Numbered from the stretch's first letter, positions 50,063-60,326 are shown. The stretch: DNA of 64,000 nt from Ktedonosporobacter rubrisoli (GCF_004208415.1 NZ_CP035758.1:2542001-2606000), one strand, 5' to 3'. Notes: generated by a model not told the origin, from the sequence alone. A program made the numbers and translations.

Positions 50063-50686
50063 TTATCCACGTGGACGATATATCCAGGCGTAGAGCAGAT
50101 CTTTCATCGTCTCTTGCAGGATATGTTTGATGCGATCCGCTCCTCCAGCGATACGATTCGCCATACCCAGGGTAATAAGCCCATGAATCAGGCCCCGCCG
50201 AGCTTCCACCAGGTCTCTGAGCTCTGGCACCTGAACTCCCTTGGCCTCAGCCCATTGCTGAAGGGCTTCGCGTGCCAGGGCAAAACTTTGTTTGACCTCG
50301 ACCGGGGTATCAGGATGTCCATACACACCATAAGAAATCCCGGCTAATCCATGCATCACCTGATACAACTCAGGGGCACGAAAGGCAAAATCCCAGTAAG
50401 CCTCGGTCATAGCGAGCAGGCGCGCTTCGGGATCATCAGTTGAGGCAAAGGCTACCTGCATCTCTACCACCATTTGCTCATAGCCTGAGCGTAAGAGCGC
50501 GAGCAGAATTGCCTCCTTATTCTCAAAATATTCGTAAAGAGTAGATTGGCTATATTCTACGCGCTCAGCCACTTTCCGTGTGGTGACCGACTGCCAACCT
50601 TCCTCGGCAGCAATCTGCCGGGCTGCAGCAAGAAATTTCTGCCGCAACTCTTGCTTTTCCCGCTCCCGACGTTGTTTAACACCCAT
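50063..50686 (-). CDS. TetR/AcrR family regulator
   Basis: The 207-residue protein has a classical TetR HTH: LRQKFLAAARQIAAEEGWQSVTTRKVAERVEYSQSTLYEYFENKEAILLALL (about residues 14-65). The C-terminal domain has the TetR_C WHG-like helix ELYQVMHGLAGISYGVYG and a long terminal helix. It is the first gene of a minus-strand block with the ABM protein and the DHA2 exporter and probably senses the exported or modified compound. Its own promoter and a direct repeat lie upstream (50700-50780). Confidence 0.92.
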   Translation of the reverse strand: MGVKQRREREKQELRQKFLAAARQIAAEEGWQSVTTRKVAERVEYSQSTLYEYFENKEAILLALLRSGYEQMVVEMQVAFASTDDPEARLLAMTEAYWDFAFRAPELYQVMHGLAGISYGVYGHPDTPVEVKQSFALAREALQQWAEAKGVQVPELRDLVEARRGLIHGLITLGMANRIAGGADRIKHILQETMKDLLYAWIYRPRG

Positions 50687-50699
50687 TATTTCGAATAAC

Positions 50700-50780
50700 T
50701 CACTGATTAATATCCGTTCAATGATTATTCACTGATCAGCTATCGGTAATAGTATAGGGTATGATTGCTTGGTTTGTCAA
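50700..50780 (-). promoter_or_regulatory. Promoter of the TetR gene with repeated TCACTGAT sites
   Basis: Minus-strand -35 TTGACA (50780-50775), an 18-base spacer and -10 TATACT (50756-50751); predicted start near 50744. TCACTGAT occurs at 50700-50707 and 50729-50736, 29 bases apart, both downstream of the start, and may be operator half-sites. Nothing else is seen in 50781-51026. Confidence 0.6.
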
Positions 50781-51026
50781 GAGGAAAATGGAGCTATTAT
50801 CGCTGTATGGGGGCACTTACGCATTTATTCGTATACTTAGTGAAGAGAACTCGCTTTAGTAGTAATTCAGGAGAATAAGAGGCAATAGTAGGCTTTGCGC
50901 TAGCAGAAAGGTGTCAGATCTCTTTGTGAGAAACGTTCTGCTTGCGAGACACACCTGGCTCTGCTATATTCACACGAGGGATGTTTGGGGGAGTTGGGTG
51001 TGAAAAGTGTAAGCGGAGAGGATGGT

Positions 51027-54000
51027 ATGCCGAAATTACCAACATATGTGCTGCGCTGGTTAGCGGAAAGCCAGTGCTACGAGCTGACCAGGAATGGAGA
51101 TGCTGCACAACGCTTTGCGCGAGAAGGCGGGCCCGCCTGGGTTCATTTTCTAGAAACGCATACCTCCTTTGCTTTTCAGGGGCAAGAAGGTAGGTTATCG
51201 GTTATCAAAGAAACGCGCCGCCGAGGTTCGGGATACTGGTATGCATATCACACAGTGGGCCGGCGCACCGTTAAACGCTATCTGGGAAGTGCGGGTAATG
51301 TAAGCATAGCGAGCCTGGAGGAGGCCGCTAGTATCCTCAATCGATTGGAACTTAGCCCAGCAGCAGCACAGGAGCCAGAAAGAGCAGAGTCGCGCGCTGC
51401 TCATTCCACCGCACTGCTCCTGCCGAAATTGCAGCCTCCGCGCCTCCCCTCTTCGCTGGTTGCGCGGCCACGCCTGCTGGCTCGCCTGGATAGCGCACTG
51501 GAGCGCAAGCTTACCCTGCTTGTGGCCCCCGCTGGCTTTGGCAAAACTACCATCGTCAATCAGTGGCTACACGAGCGACAGGCGTGCAACTGGTCAAGCT
51601 CGCTGGCCTGGGTCTCGCTCGATAGAGATGAGAATGATCTGATTCGCTTCTGGCGTTCAATTATCACGGCTTGCCAGGCCTTCCAGCCGCGTCTGGGGCA
51701 TGAAACGCTAGCGCGCCTGCGCGAAGCCACCCAACCTCCCTTCGTCGCCAAGTCGCCACAAACAGCCCTGACTCCCTTGCTCAATACACTTGCCCAACGG
51801 CCAGAGGAAGGATTACTCGTCCTTGATGATTATCACGTTATTGAGGAACCGGCTATCCATGAGACGCTGACCTTCTTCCTCAACTATCTTCCGGCAACGT
51901 TTCATGTCCTGCTCCTCTCACGTAGCGAGCCGCCTCTGCCTCTGCTACACTGGCGTGCCAGAGGGGAGCTTGCCGAATTGCGTACAGCCGACTTGCGTTT
52001 CTCTGCGGCGGAAACAACTATCTTTGCTCGGCGCGCTTTCTCTGTTCAGCTTTCCGATGCAACTCTCAGGCAACTTACTGCTTCCCTGCAAGGCTGGGTG
52101 GCGGGTCTACGTTTGCTCTCTTTCTCCCTTACTGGCCAGAACTCGCCGCAAGAGCTCGAACGTGCCCTTGCCTCTCTAGTGCAGCACCCTACGGCGGATC
52201 ACAAGCAAGAGGGGGCGAGCGAGCGCTCCCAACTGGCGGCCTCACAAGGTCCGCTAAAGCTGGGAGCTCTAGATATGCCGACTAATGGGGGCTCAGATGA
52301 GCAGGCTCATTTAGCATCTCTCTATCAACCCCTGCTTGACTATTTTATAACCGAGATTCTTGATGGGCAGCCGCAAGATTTGCAGCACTTTCTTTTGCAA
52401 ACGAGCGCTCTTAGTCGTCTAAGTGCTCCGCTCTGCGATGCTATCCTGGGCAAAGGGGATAATGCTGCGCGCCTTGAGACTATGGCCCTGGCCGGATTGT
52501 TTCTGGAAGCATTGCCCGGTCAGGGAGGTTGGTACCGCTTTCACGCGCTGGTAGCCGAGGCTTTGCGCCGGGAGGCCATCCGGCGTCTGGGCGAAGCTGA
52601 ATTACAGGCTCTATTGCAGCGAGCGAGCCGTTGGTATGAGCAACATGAGATGTTTGAGGAGGCGATAGAGGCGGCCTTGCAGGCTCCTGATTTTGAGTAC
52701 GCAGCCAGGCTGATCGAGCGTGGAGGCAAGGGCGGCGAGATCAGCGAGCAGTACACGGTGCGCCGTTGGCTTGAGTCGTTGCCAGAGAAGATATTGCATG
52801 CCCATCCAATGCTCTGCTGGCTGGCCGCGCTTTCGCTCCGTATGCTCCCGGAAGAGGCCTCCATCCCTGCTACTGTCAACCAGCGCGTAGAAAGGCTACT
52901 ACACATAGCTGAGGATAGCTGGCGTAAGCAAGATGATCAGGCCTCTCTTGGTTTGATTGCCGTCTTCCACGCCCTGAGCTGCTGGCGCTCAGGACAATTT
53001 TTTCAGGCCACTGAATACGCGGAGCAGGCCCTTGCTTTACTCCCTCCTGGCGCGCAGGAACGGCATAGCCAGACATGGCGTGGCATCTGTACGTTCATAG
53101 TAGGAACTGGCCTTATGTATGAAGGCCGCTTTGCGGATGCGCGTACCTCCTTCCTGGATGCGTACGCATACTGCAGCGAGCGAACTATGCGCATCTTACA
53201 CCGGGCCTATTGGTGCTGCTGGGCGCATGTAACTATGTTCTGGGTGAACTATACCAGGCCCATGAATACTATCGGCAAGCGCTTTCTCAGGCGCGCCAGC
53301 ACGAGGATCGTGAGATCACGGTCAGAGCCTTACTGGGTCTGGCGGGCATACATTTTGCCTGGAATGAGCTAACCCTGTGTGAGCAGCAAGCCAGCGAAGC
53401 CCTTGCGCTGGCCGCAGAGGAGTTAGCGAACCTGCATAGTGATGCTGCTTTGCAGCTCGTGCAGATTGCCGAGGCGCGCGGGCAGATTACTCAGGCCCAA
53501 CAGCAGCTTGCCAGACTCGTGGCACGTCTGCAAACGGCGAGTAGGCCCGAGGCAGCCCAAAGGCTTACTGATGCGCTGCTTTTTTCGGCGCGCCTGGCGC
53601 TGAAAACCGGTGATGTACGAATGGGGCAACAAATTCTCGCAACGCCGGCTCTTCAGAAACAAACAGCGGCTCAGCTTGTGCGGGGGCGTCTCTTACTTAT
53701 CCAGAACAAATCTTACGAGGCCTTGCATGAGCTGGAGCACCTGCAACCCGCGCCTGGCGAATGGCGTCTTGCTGTGGAGATCCACATCTTGCTGGCCCTG
53801 GCCCATATCTCCTGTCAGCAGGAGCGCCAGGCCAGAGAGCAACTGTGGCAGGCGCTCCAACTCGCCCTTCCCGCAGGTTTGACGCGTATCTTTCTTGCTG
53901 AGGGGAAGGCCTTGCTACATCTGCTGCGCCGGATGGTGCCGGTGCTTGATAACGCCGAATTGCGCTCTTATGCCCAGCGCATCTTACGCGCGTCCGCTTT

Positions 54001-54253
54001 GCGCGAGGAACAGCAGCGTGCTATTAAGCCGGCTTCTTCTACCGATCTACTTGTACGACCTCTCTCTCTACAAGAACAGCGTGTCTTACGTTTGCTCGTG
54101 GCTGGAAATACTAACCAGGAGATTGCGCACGAGCTTGTGATCACGATCAACACTGTCAAGGACCATGTAAAGCATCTCTATCGCAAACTGGGTGTGAGCA
54201 ATCGCCTGCAAGCCAGCGAGATGGCGCACCGTCTGCATCTCCTCGATACCTGA
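51027..54253 (+). pseudogene. MalT/LuxR-type ATPase regulator, frameshifted
   Basis: Start set at ATG 51027 (MPKLPTYVLRWL) with GGAGAGG upstream. Parts in order: an N-terminal region of about 120 residues ending in WYAYHTVGRRTVKRYLG; an NB-ARC/STAND-type ATPase with Walker A APAGFGKTT and Walker B LLVLDDYHVI; an arm region; tetratricopeptide-like helices; a C-terminal LuxR HTH (LSLQEQRVLRLLVAGNTNQEIAHELVITINTVKDHVKHLYRKLG). The frame breaks near 53178-53183: one frame reads AYCSERTMRILHRAYWCC, the correct one NYAHLTPGLLVLLGACNY. Adding one base (AGC GAG GCG AAC) restores about 1,075 residues. As given, the DNA-binding domain is cut off from the ATPase, so the regulator would be dead unless the break is an error. 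Confidence 0.88.
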
Positions 54254-54421
54254 GCTTACTCCATACAAACCTTCGATAGGACTACCCGTGGAACCACCCG
54301 TCAGGAGGATGTGACCTTCTCTGCCTTGCGCTAGACTCTCCGTAGATTTGTAAAGTAATGCATAGTTGGGATGGAAAATGTTCTATCTCGGCAAGATGTC
54401 GGATTTAAAGGAGAATGTCTT

Positions 54422-55420
54422 ATGCGCCGGCGTTTGCCCGCATTTGTGCTTATTGTGATGGCGCCGTTGGTGGCGGAGTTACTTGGAGGCTCAACGCCAC
54501 TGGATCAGCCTATTGCTCTAGCTTTTTTACTGCCTATCTATCTGCCGCTCTATGGTGCGGGGGCGCTGCTCATTCGCGAACTGGTGCGCCGTAGTGGCCA
54601 TGGCTGGGCGAGCATTTTGCTCCTGGGCGCTGCTTATGGCTTTGTGGAGGAAGGTCTTGTTTCGCAGAGCCTGTTCAATCCCTCTCTCTACCATGCCGCT
54701 GATTATGGTGCGCGCTTTCTGGGTATCAACGGAATCTTTACCGAATTGGTGATCATTGTCCATGCCGTCTGGAGCGCAGGGGTGCCGATTCTGCTTACGG
54801 ACCTGTTATTTCCTGCCCAACGTAACGAGCCCTATCTGGGGCGCTTTGGCCTTATCGTTACCGGCGTTTTCTACGCTTTTGGCGTTGGGCTGCTCTGGCT
54901 TGTTGCGCGTACCTCCTTTGCCGCAGGCTACGATGCATCTCCCATCCTCCTTGGCCTGACTGCATTGATTATTATCGCGCTTGTGGTCATCGCGTTGGGC
55001 GTGCTGCCTAGGAAGACAGCGAGACGAATGCGTGAGAGTCGTGCCCCGAGCCCCTGGATAGTCCTGCTGGTGATTGGCGTCGTCGGGTTCATCTGGCATG
55101 ATGCCCTGGCTCTTGGACGTATTCAACCGGCATTTGCTCACTGGCCGCTGGTGCTGCTTCTCGTGTTGGGTACGGCTGCCCTGAGTATAGGAATCGCCTG
55201 GCTGGTAAAGTGCTGGTCGGAGATGCGGGGCTGGAATGATCTCCATCTTCTAGCTCTGGCTGGGGGAGCTTTGGCCTGCCATACGCTTTCCGGCTGGTTA
55301 TATATCGCTCATACCCTGGCCGAGCGGGTAGCTCTTAGCGTGCTGGCCTTGGCTATGGCCGGCTTCCTGGCCTGGGTAGCGCGTCGCATTCAGCATAACG
55401 TCTCTCATAGTGCCGGATAG
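54422..55420 (+). CDS. Multi-pass membrane protein, unassigned
   Basis: Start at ATG 54422 (MRRRLPAFVLIVMAP, 332 residues) with AAAGGAG upstream. About eight to nine hydrophobic segments are visible. The only recognisable element is the segment GWASILLLGAAYGFVEEGLVSQSLFNP (about residues 60-86), in which Glu-Glu lies at the membrane face, reminiscent of, but not equal to, the EExxxR motif of CPBP-type intramembrane proteases. The expected Arg is missing. A positively charged loop (RKTARRMRESRAP) in the middle should be cytosolic. The function is unknown. It follows the LuxR-type regulator by 168 bases on the same strand. Confidence 0.75.
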   Translation: MRRRLPAFVLIVMAPLVAELLGGSTPLDQPIALAFLLPIYLPLYGAGALLIRELVRRSGHGWASILLLGAAYGFVEEGLVSQSLFNPSLYHAADYGARFLGINGIFTELVIIVHAVWSAGVPILLTDLLFPAQRNEPYLGRFGLIVTGVFYAFGVGLLWLVARTSFAAGYDASPILLGLTALIIIALVVIALGVLPRKTARRMRESRAPSPWIVLLVIGVVGFIWHDALALGRIQPAFAHWPLVLLLVLGTAALSIGIAWLVKCWSEMRGWNDLHLLALAGGALACHTLSGWLYIAHTLAERVALSVLALAMAGFLAWVARRIQHNVSHSAG

Positions 55421-55552
55421 GGTCGGCCGCCCACGCTTTGCGGCTAGGGCAAACTTATAAGCTGCAATTATTCGGGCCGGTTAAAGGCGCAATAGTCGCG
55501 AGCAAATTAAAGGGACTGTGCGGGCAATCGCTTAAGTTTGGGGTGATATTGT

Positions 55553-55599
55553 AAAGCAGATAGTGAGGGATGAGGAACTCGGCATCTTTTATCTGCTTT
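55553..55599. terminator. Perfect 10-bp hairpin between convergent genes
   Basis: AAAGCAGATA (55553-55562) and TATCTGCTTT (55590-55599) pair perfectly around a 27-base loop, 9 bases from the WYL stop and 130 bases from the membrane-protein stop. The arm ends give TTT runs on both strands. Confidence 0.6.
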
Positions 55600-55607
55600 G
55601 CGCTCGC

Positions 55608-56612
55608 TTACAAGTGTTCCTCGTCCTTGAAGCTGGACTCTTTGCGCTTCTCGCCTGATTTTGATGAGCTGTAAATAAGGTCATAGGCAGTATGAAGCAC
55701 GGCTGCCTGTAATTCTGGCGGTTCAATGACCTCTACTTGCCCTCCCAGGCCAAACACCAGCATTTTGGCCTGGTCTATAGACTCCACGTTGAAATGCGCG
55801 TTCATGCATCCATCTCCGTCTGCCGGCCCAAAAATAGTGGAGCGGCCCGGTAACAATCTCCTCACCAGGGGCAAGCAACTTTCGTGAAAACGCAGGGTAA
55901 AGCTGTAGACAGAAGTGATTGCGCTGAATTCCTGGATATGTTGCTGCCAGTATGTCGGTAGATCAAAGTCCGCGGTTCTGATAAAATGAGTATCCAGGAG
56001 TGTAATAGCGTGAAAGCGTGAGAGACGATATGTGCGCAAGGCTCCCTCACGTCGAGCAACCAGATACCAGGCACTCGACTTAGCCACCAGGCTATATGGC
56101 TCAAGGAGCTGTTCCACACAACCGCCATTCCAATGCTCGTAGACAGCAGATATCCAGCGGGATTCGTAGACGGCTTGCTGGATGTCTCTTAAAAATGGTG
56201 GTGGCTCTACATCGTGCCACCACCAGATCGGGTCGATGTAGATACGCTGGCGCATAAATGAGAGCGCTTCGTGATAGTGTGTAGGCACGGCAGCCGCGAC
56301 CTTAAGAAAGGCATTTTCAGCTGCATCACCCAGCCCGATCTCTCTCAGTAATTGCAGATTGCTGGAGAGCAAAAAAGCCTGGGCCTCAGCCTCTTTTAAT
56401 CCGCTAAGAGTCACACGATAGTGCTCATCAAGCGCGATTCCCCCGCCACGGCCACCAGTAGCATAAATAGGAACTCCGGCGATAGAGAGCGCTTCCACAT
56501 CGCGTAAGATAGTACGTGTGGAAACTTCTAGCTCTCTAGCCAGCGCCATGGCTGTCATTTTCTTTCGCGTTTGTAAGTGTAGGACTATGGCTACCAGACG
56601 ATCTGCACGCAC
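55608..56612 (-). CDS. WYL-domain (YafY/DeoR-like) transcriptional regulator
   Basis: The 334-residue protein starts at ATG 56612. Residues 1-60 form a winged HTH (ADRLVAIVLHLQTRKKMTAMALARELEVSTRTILRDVEAL). The WYL domain follows around residues 140-225 (ISAVYEHWNGG, EPYSLVAKSSAWYLVARREGALRTYRLSRF, with the Trp-Tyr-Leu triad in SAWYLVA). WYL regulators sense small ligands, nucleotides or nucleic acids and often repress. It lies divergently from an epoxide hydrolase gene with 112 bases between them, so that gene is its probable target. A C-terminal WCX-type extension completes the chain. Confidence 0.93.
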   Translation of the reverse strand: MRADRLVAIVLHLQTRKKMTAMALARELEVSTRTILRDVEALSIAGVPIYATGGRGGGIALDEHYRVTLSGLKEAEAQAFLLSSNLQLLREIGLGDAAENAFLKVAAAVPTHYHEALSFMRQRIYIDPIWWWHDVEPPPFLRDIQQAVYESRWISAVYEHWNGGCVEQLLEPYSLVAKSSAWYLVARREGALRTYRLSRFHAITLLDTHFIRTADFDLPTYWQQHIQEFSAITSVYSFTLRFHESCLPLVRRLLPGRSTIFGPADGDGCMNAHFNVESIDQAKMLVFGLGGQVEVIEPPELQAAVLHTAYDLIYSSSKSGEKRKESSFKDEEHL

Positions 56613-56724
56613 GATTGTACCTTGGCTTCTCTATTTTCAGGTTTGCATGACAGAAGATGTCAGCGAAACCAGTGTACACTATGTCTGTCTGAACAGCAAG
56701 AAGAAGCAAAGAAGAGGTTAAGAG

Positions 56725-57843
56725 ATGAACATCCAACCATTTAAAATCGCCTTTCCGCAGACTGAGCTTGATGATTTCATGGCGCGGCTAAAAAATACTC
56801 GCTGGCCCGATGAAGAGGAAAGCGCGGGATGGAGTATGGGGACAAGTCTCAGCTACATGAGAGAACTTGTGGATTACTGGCAAAAGACATATGATTGGCG
56901 CGCTCAAGAAACAAAACTAAATGCGTGGCCGCAATTCGTAACCACTATCGACGGCACGAGCATACATTTTGTCTATATAAAAAGCCCACATCCACATGCA
57001 AAGCCTCTCCTCCTGGTGCATGGATGGCCTGATAGCTTTTATCGTTTCCATAAAGTGCTTCCTCTGTTGAGCGATGCTTTTGATATAGTTGTTCCTTCGA
57101 TCCCTGGCTTTGGATTTTCGCAGCGCAAGACCGCTACCCCGATGGCAGTTGCCGATCTATTTGCCAAACTTATGCGTGAGACGCTTGGCTATCAAAGCTT
57201 TGTCGCTCAAGGGGGCGATATCGGCAGTTATATCGTGAAGGCTCTTGCCGTGCGCTATCCTGAAGCTGTGGAAGCTATCCATCTGACCGATGTAGGCTAT
57301 CCAACTGGGCGCGAGGACATTTCTAGCCTAAGCGCGGCTGAGCAACAGTTTGCCTTGGATACGCAACGTTGGGGGATGAGCGAGGGCGCATACTTGCAGA
57401 TGCAATCTACCAGGCCACAAACTATTGCTTATTCGCTCACTGATTCACCCGTTGGACTGGCGGCCTGGATCATCAGTATGATAAAGTCTCAGGCAGATGG
57501 TGAGAGAGTCGAAGAGGCCTTTGGCGGTAGGGATGAATTGCTCACTAACATCATGATCCATTGGCTCACTCGAACTGCTAGCTCGTCTGTTCGTATGTAT
57601 GTATTAATTGCTTGGTCACTGTATGCTAATGAAGAGAACCAGGAGTTGGAAGCTAAAAGCGAAGTGCCTGCCGGTATCTCCCTCTTCCCGCGTGAGCTTC
57701 AATTTCCACAGGAATGGGCTGAGCGTACTCTCAATGTGGTGCGATATGAGAAGATGCCGCGGGGTGGCCACTTTGCCGCGCTTGAGGAGCCAGAGCTTTT
57801 CGCCAACGCGCTGCTGACATTCTTTATAAAGAAGGACGAATAA
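56725..57843 (+). CDS. Epoxide hydrolase family protein
   Basis: The 372-residue protein has the N-terminal EHN domain (residues 1-95: FPQTELDDFMARLKNTRWPDEEESAGWSMG, DYWQKTYDWRAQETKLNAWPQF) followed by an alpha/beta hydrolase: HGWPDSFYRF (residues about 99-108, the HGxP oxyanion motif), the nucleophile Asp165 in VAQGGDIGSYI, and His in MPRGGHFAALEEPELF. The usual GGDWG reads GGDIG here. It opens epoxides with water to diols; the substrate is unknown. It starts 3 bases before the next gene's ATG (57846), so it is co-transcribed with the AlkZ-like gene. Regulated divergently by a WYL protein. Confidence 0.92.
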   Translation: MNIQPFKIAFPQTELDDFMARLKNTRWPDEEESAGWSMGTSLSYMRELVDYWQKTYDWRAQETKLNAWPQFVTTIDGTSIHFVYIKSPHPHAKPLLLVHGWPDSFYRFHKVLPLLSDAFDIVVPSIPGFGFSQRKTATPMAVADLFAKLMRETLGYQSFVAQGGDIGSYIVKALAVRYPEAVEAIHLTDVGYPTGREDISSLSAAEQQFALDTQRWGMSEGAYLQMQSTRPQTIAYSLTDSPVGLAAWIISMIKSQADGERVEEAFGGRDELLTNIMIHWLTRTASSSVRMYVLIAWSLYANEENQELEAKSEVPAGISLFPRELQFPQEWAERTLNVVRYEKMPRGGHFAALEEPELFANALLTFFIKKDE

Positions 57844-57845
57844 AT

Positions 57846-58940
57846 ATGGATATTGCTCAGCTGAGAGTATGCGGTCAGCGGATCGACGGTGAGAAATTCC
57901 AGCGGCCCGAGGAAGTAGTGCGCTGGCTGGGTGCGCTTCAAGCCCAGGATTACCGGCAGGCCTTGTGGGCGATTGGCTTGCGCACACAAAAGGCGACGGT
58001 GACCGATATCGAACAGGCAATCGCGGAGCGCAAGATTCTGCGAACCTGGCCACAGCGGGGTACAATCCATTTTGTGCCGGCTGAAGATGCCGGCTGGATG
58101 CTGCAACTGACGGCTCAGCGCGTGCTGGCTGCGGATAAACGCAGGCAGGAGCAGCTCGAACTTGATGCGGCAATCCTCGCACGCTCTAAAGAGCTTTTTC
58201 TGCATGGATTACAAGGCGGCAAGCGCTTAACCCGCTCGGCAATGATGAAACTGCTGGAAGATGCGGGCATCAGCACCCGTGGGCAGCGCGGTTACCATCT
58301 TTTGTGGTACATGGCTCAGTCAGGTCTGATTTGTTTTGGACCAATTGAGGAGAAAGAGCAAACCTTCGTGCTGCTCAACGAGTGGGTGCCTGCGAGGCGT
58401 GAGCTGTCGCGGGAGGAGGCCTTAGCCGTGCTCGCCGAGCGCTACTTTGTGAGCCGTGGGCCTGCCACGGTGCGGGATTTTGCCTGGTGGACTGGTCTGA
58501 CGCTCACTGAGGCCAGGCAGGGCCTTGAAGCGATCAAGGCTGGGCTGATCAGGGAAAAGATCTCTGAGCAGGAATATTGGATGGCCAGAGATACCTTGAG
58601 CCAGAATGCAAATGCAGCCTCCATTATCCATCTTCTGCCCGGTTTCGATGAATATCTACTGGGCTATAGGGATCGCAGCGCCGTGCTTGCCGCAGAATAT
58701 GCCCAGAGAATCGTTCCTGGCAACAATGGAATATTCCAGCCTGCCGTTGTGGTCGCTGGTCAGATTGTTGGCACATGGAGACGACGAGCGCAAAAAAAGA
58801 CAAATGAGGTCCTCTTCCAGCCTTTTACGCTTCTTCAGGTTAAGGATGAGGAAATCAGCAAGGTGGTCAAACGCTATTGCGACTTTCTTGGCCTGCCCTG
58901 CTCTTCTGTAGTAATGCAGGCAAGCAATGAAGTCTCCTGA
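57846..58940 (+). CDS. AlkZ/YcaQ-like winged-helix protein (DNA glycosylase family)
   Basis: The 364-residue protein matches the HTH_42/AlkZ-like family throughout: AQLRVCGQRIDGEKFQRPEEVVRWLGALQAQDYRQALWAIGLR, then RTWPQRGTIHFVPAEDAGWMLQL, RGPATVRDFAWWTGLTLTEARQGLEAI and HLLPGFDEYLLGYRDR. Characterised relatives (AlkZ, YcaQ) remove bulky alkyl or interstrand cross-link adducts from DNA; the catalytic QxQ motif is present as QAQD near residue 38. It begins two bases after the epoxide hydrolase stop, so the pair may jointly detoxify reactive epoxides and repair the DNA damage they cause. That link is inference. Confidence 0.9.
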   Translation: MDIAQLRVCGQRIDGEKFQRPEEVVRWLGALQAQDYRQALWAIGLRTQKATVTDIEQAIAERKILRTWPQRGTIHFVPAEDAGWMLQLTAQRVLAADKRRQEQLELDAAILARSKELFLHGLQGGKRLTRSAMMKLLEDAGISTRGQRGYHLLWYMAQSGLICFGPIEEKEQTFVLLNEWVPARRELSREEALAVLAERYFVSRGPATVRDFAWWTGLTLTEARQGLEAIKAGLIREKISEQEYWMARDTLSQNANAASIIHLLPGFDEYLLGYRDRSAVLAAEYAQRIVPGNNGIFQPAVVVAGQIVGTWRRRAQKKTNEVLFQPFTLLQVKDEEISKVVKRYCDFLGLPCSSVVMQASNEVS

Positions 58941-59120
58941 AGCTCCGGCTTTAATTGTTTAATGACTGAGATAGGCTGGGCAGCCTACATCACTCTGATG
59001 GGGCATTGCTGAGGGTGACCATCTGCTAAACTTATTATCGTCGCTGGCGAAATGATGGCTTGGGGAACAGAAAGAAACTATTAGTGTTTCCGGTTATCTC
59101 TTGTGGGGTTGCCTGGAAAG

Positions 59121-59152
59121 GGAGGCGTGCGTTGTGAAGTCCGCACGCCTCC
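59121..59152. terminator. Perfect 11-bp GC-rich hairpin between convergent genes
   Basis: GGAGGCGTGCG (59121-59131) and CGCACGCCTCC (59142-59152) pair perfectly around a 10-base loop, 26 bases from the monooxygenase stop. No U-tract on either strand. Confidence 0.65.
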
Positions 59153-59177
59153 GTAGAATATTGGACCAATGGCCCAC

Positions 59178-60326
59178 TCATTCCTTAATGAATTTACGGA
59201 AGAAGGCCAGGGTACTGGCTGGCGCATCCTCACTTATAATCTTATCGAGTCCTTCGGCGGTAAGTTCGGCAGCCCATCTGGCTCGCACAAACATGCTTTG
59301 CTCGTACATCTGTATTGCCTCCTCCAGCGTGGAACATTTCCCGAGCGCTTCAGCTAACTCAACGGCATCGCGCATCGCCTGGTTGACTCCCTGGCCCCCG
59401 GTTGGAGCCATCAGATGTGCTGCATCTCCAATCAGCGTGACCCCTGGATGGGTATCCCAGCTATGACCAATTGGTAGCATATATGTTGACCTGATTACCA
59501 TGTTGTCGTTGCAGACCCGAATAAGCTCAAGCAAGTCGGGATTCCAGTCGGGAAACAGGGCGATCAATTGTGCGCGGGTCCGCGCTGGTTGGGCGACGTC
59601 TATGCCTAAAGCGGCAATTTCTTCCTCTTTAACTCCCAGGGTCACATAGACCCGAATATGCCCATGCGCATTGCGCTGGGCGACGAGGCCCTTAAGGCCA
59701 GACACCGCTAATATAGTGCCGCGGCCCATAAGTCGTGCAATATGGGGATATTGTCTGTCAACATCGTCAATTTCCAGTTCGATAGAAGACTGTCCGACAT
59801 ATTCTGGCGAGGCGGCAGATAGAAGAGGTCTGACACGCGACCAGGCTCCATCCGCGCCAACAACCAGATCAAATACCTCGCTTTGTCCATCCTCAAACAG
59901 GAGCGTATGTGTACCGTCGCCAGTGGGCTGTACGCTGCTCAATGCTTTTCCCCACTGAACGCTGTTCGGAGTAAGGGATGTAAGGAGCATGGCGCGCAGT
60001 TCGATGCGGTCAACCTCGGGATGCCATCGCTCCGCGTCTTCTTTATCCTCCAGGAGGATTGTTCCTTGCTTATCGAGGATACGAAGCCCCTCGTCCTGGT
60101 AACGCGCGATGGCCTGAAACTGCTTATCAAGCCCGGCCCTATGCACGGCGAGCTGGCCAGTATCGGGATGTAGATCCAATGATCCGCCCTGAGATCTCTC
60201 GTTAGGGTACGCTTCTTTCTCAAAGATTGTTGGGGTGTAACCTTGTATTTGTAGCAGACGGGCGAGCGTTAAGCCGCCAGGGCCAGCACCGATAATAGCA
60301 ATACGCGGAAAAGTTGGCTGAGCCAT
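59178..60326 (-). CDS. TetX-like FAD-dependent monooxygenase
   Basis: The 382-residue flavoprotein has the aromatic-hydroxylase layout: IAIIGAGPGGLTLARLLQIQG (residues about 9-29), SQGGSLDLHPDTGQLAVHRAGL, FDLVVGADGAWSRVRPLL, and TLIGDAAHLMAPTGGQGVNQAMRDAVELAEAL. GGSLDLH followed by the GQ tract and the YEQSMF-type C-terminal helix resemble tetracycline-inactivating monooxygenases of the TetX type more than PHBH-type hydroxylases. It hydroxylates a planar polyketide or aromatic substrate using NADPH and O2. Resistance to tetracyclines is possible but not shown by sequence. It is divergent from a TetR gene with an operator palindrome between them. Confidence 0.88.
   Translation of the reverse strand: MAQPTFPRIAIIGAGPGGLTLARLLQIQGYTPTIFEKEAYPNERSQGGSLDLHPDTGQLAVHRAGLDKQFQAIARYQDEGLRILDKQGTILLEDKEDAERWHPEVDRIELRAMLLTSLTPNSVQWGKALSSVQPTGDGTHTLLFEDGQSEVFDLVVGADGAWSRVRPLLSAASPEYVGQSSIELEIDDVDRQYPHIARLMGRGTILAVSGLKGLVAQRNAHGHIRVYVTLGVKEEEIAALGIDVAQPARTRAQLIALFPDWNPDLLELIRVCNDNMVIRSTYMLPIGHSWDTHPGVTLIGDAAHLMAPTGGQGVNQAMRDAVELAEALGKCSTLEEAIQMYEQSMFVRARWAAELTAEGLDKIISEDAPASTLAFFRKFIKE

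Noticed and set aside
54422..55420. CPBP-type intramembrane protease
   Set aside because: The Glu-Glu motif is present but the expected Arg three residues on and the later His motifs are not seen, so the protein is left unassigned.
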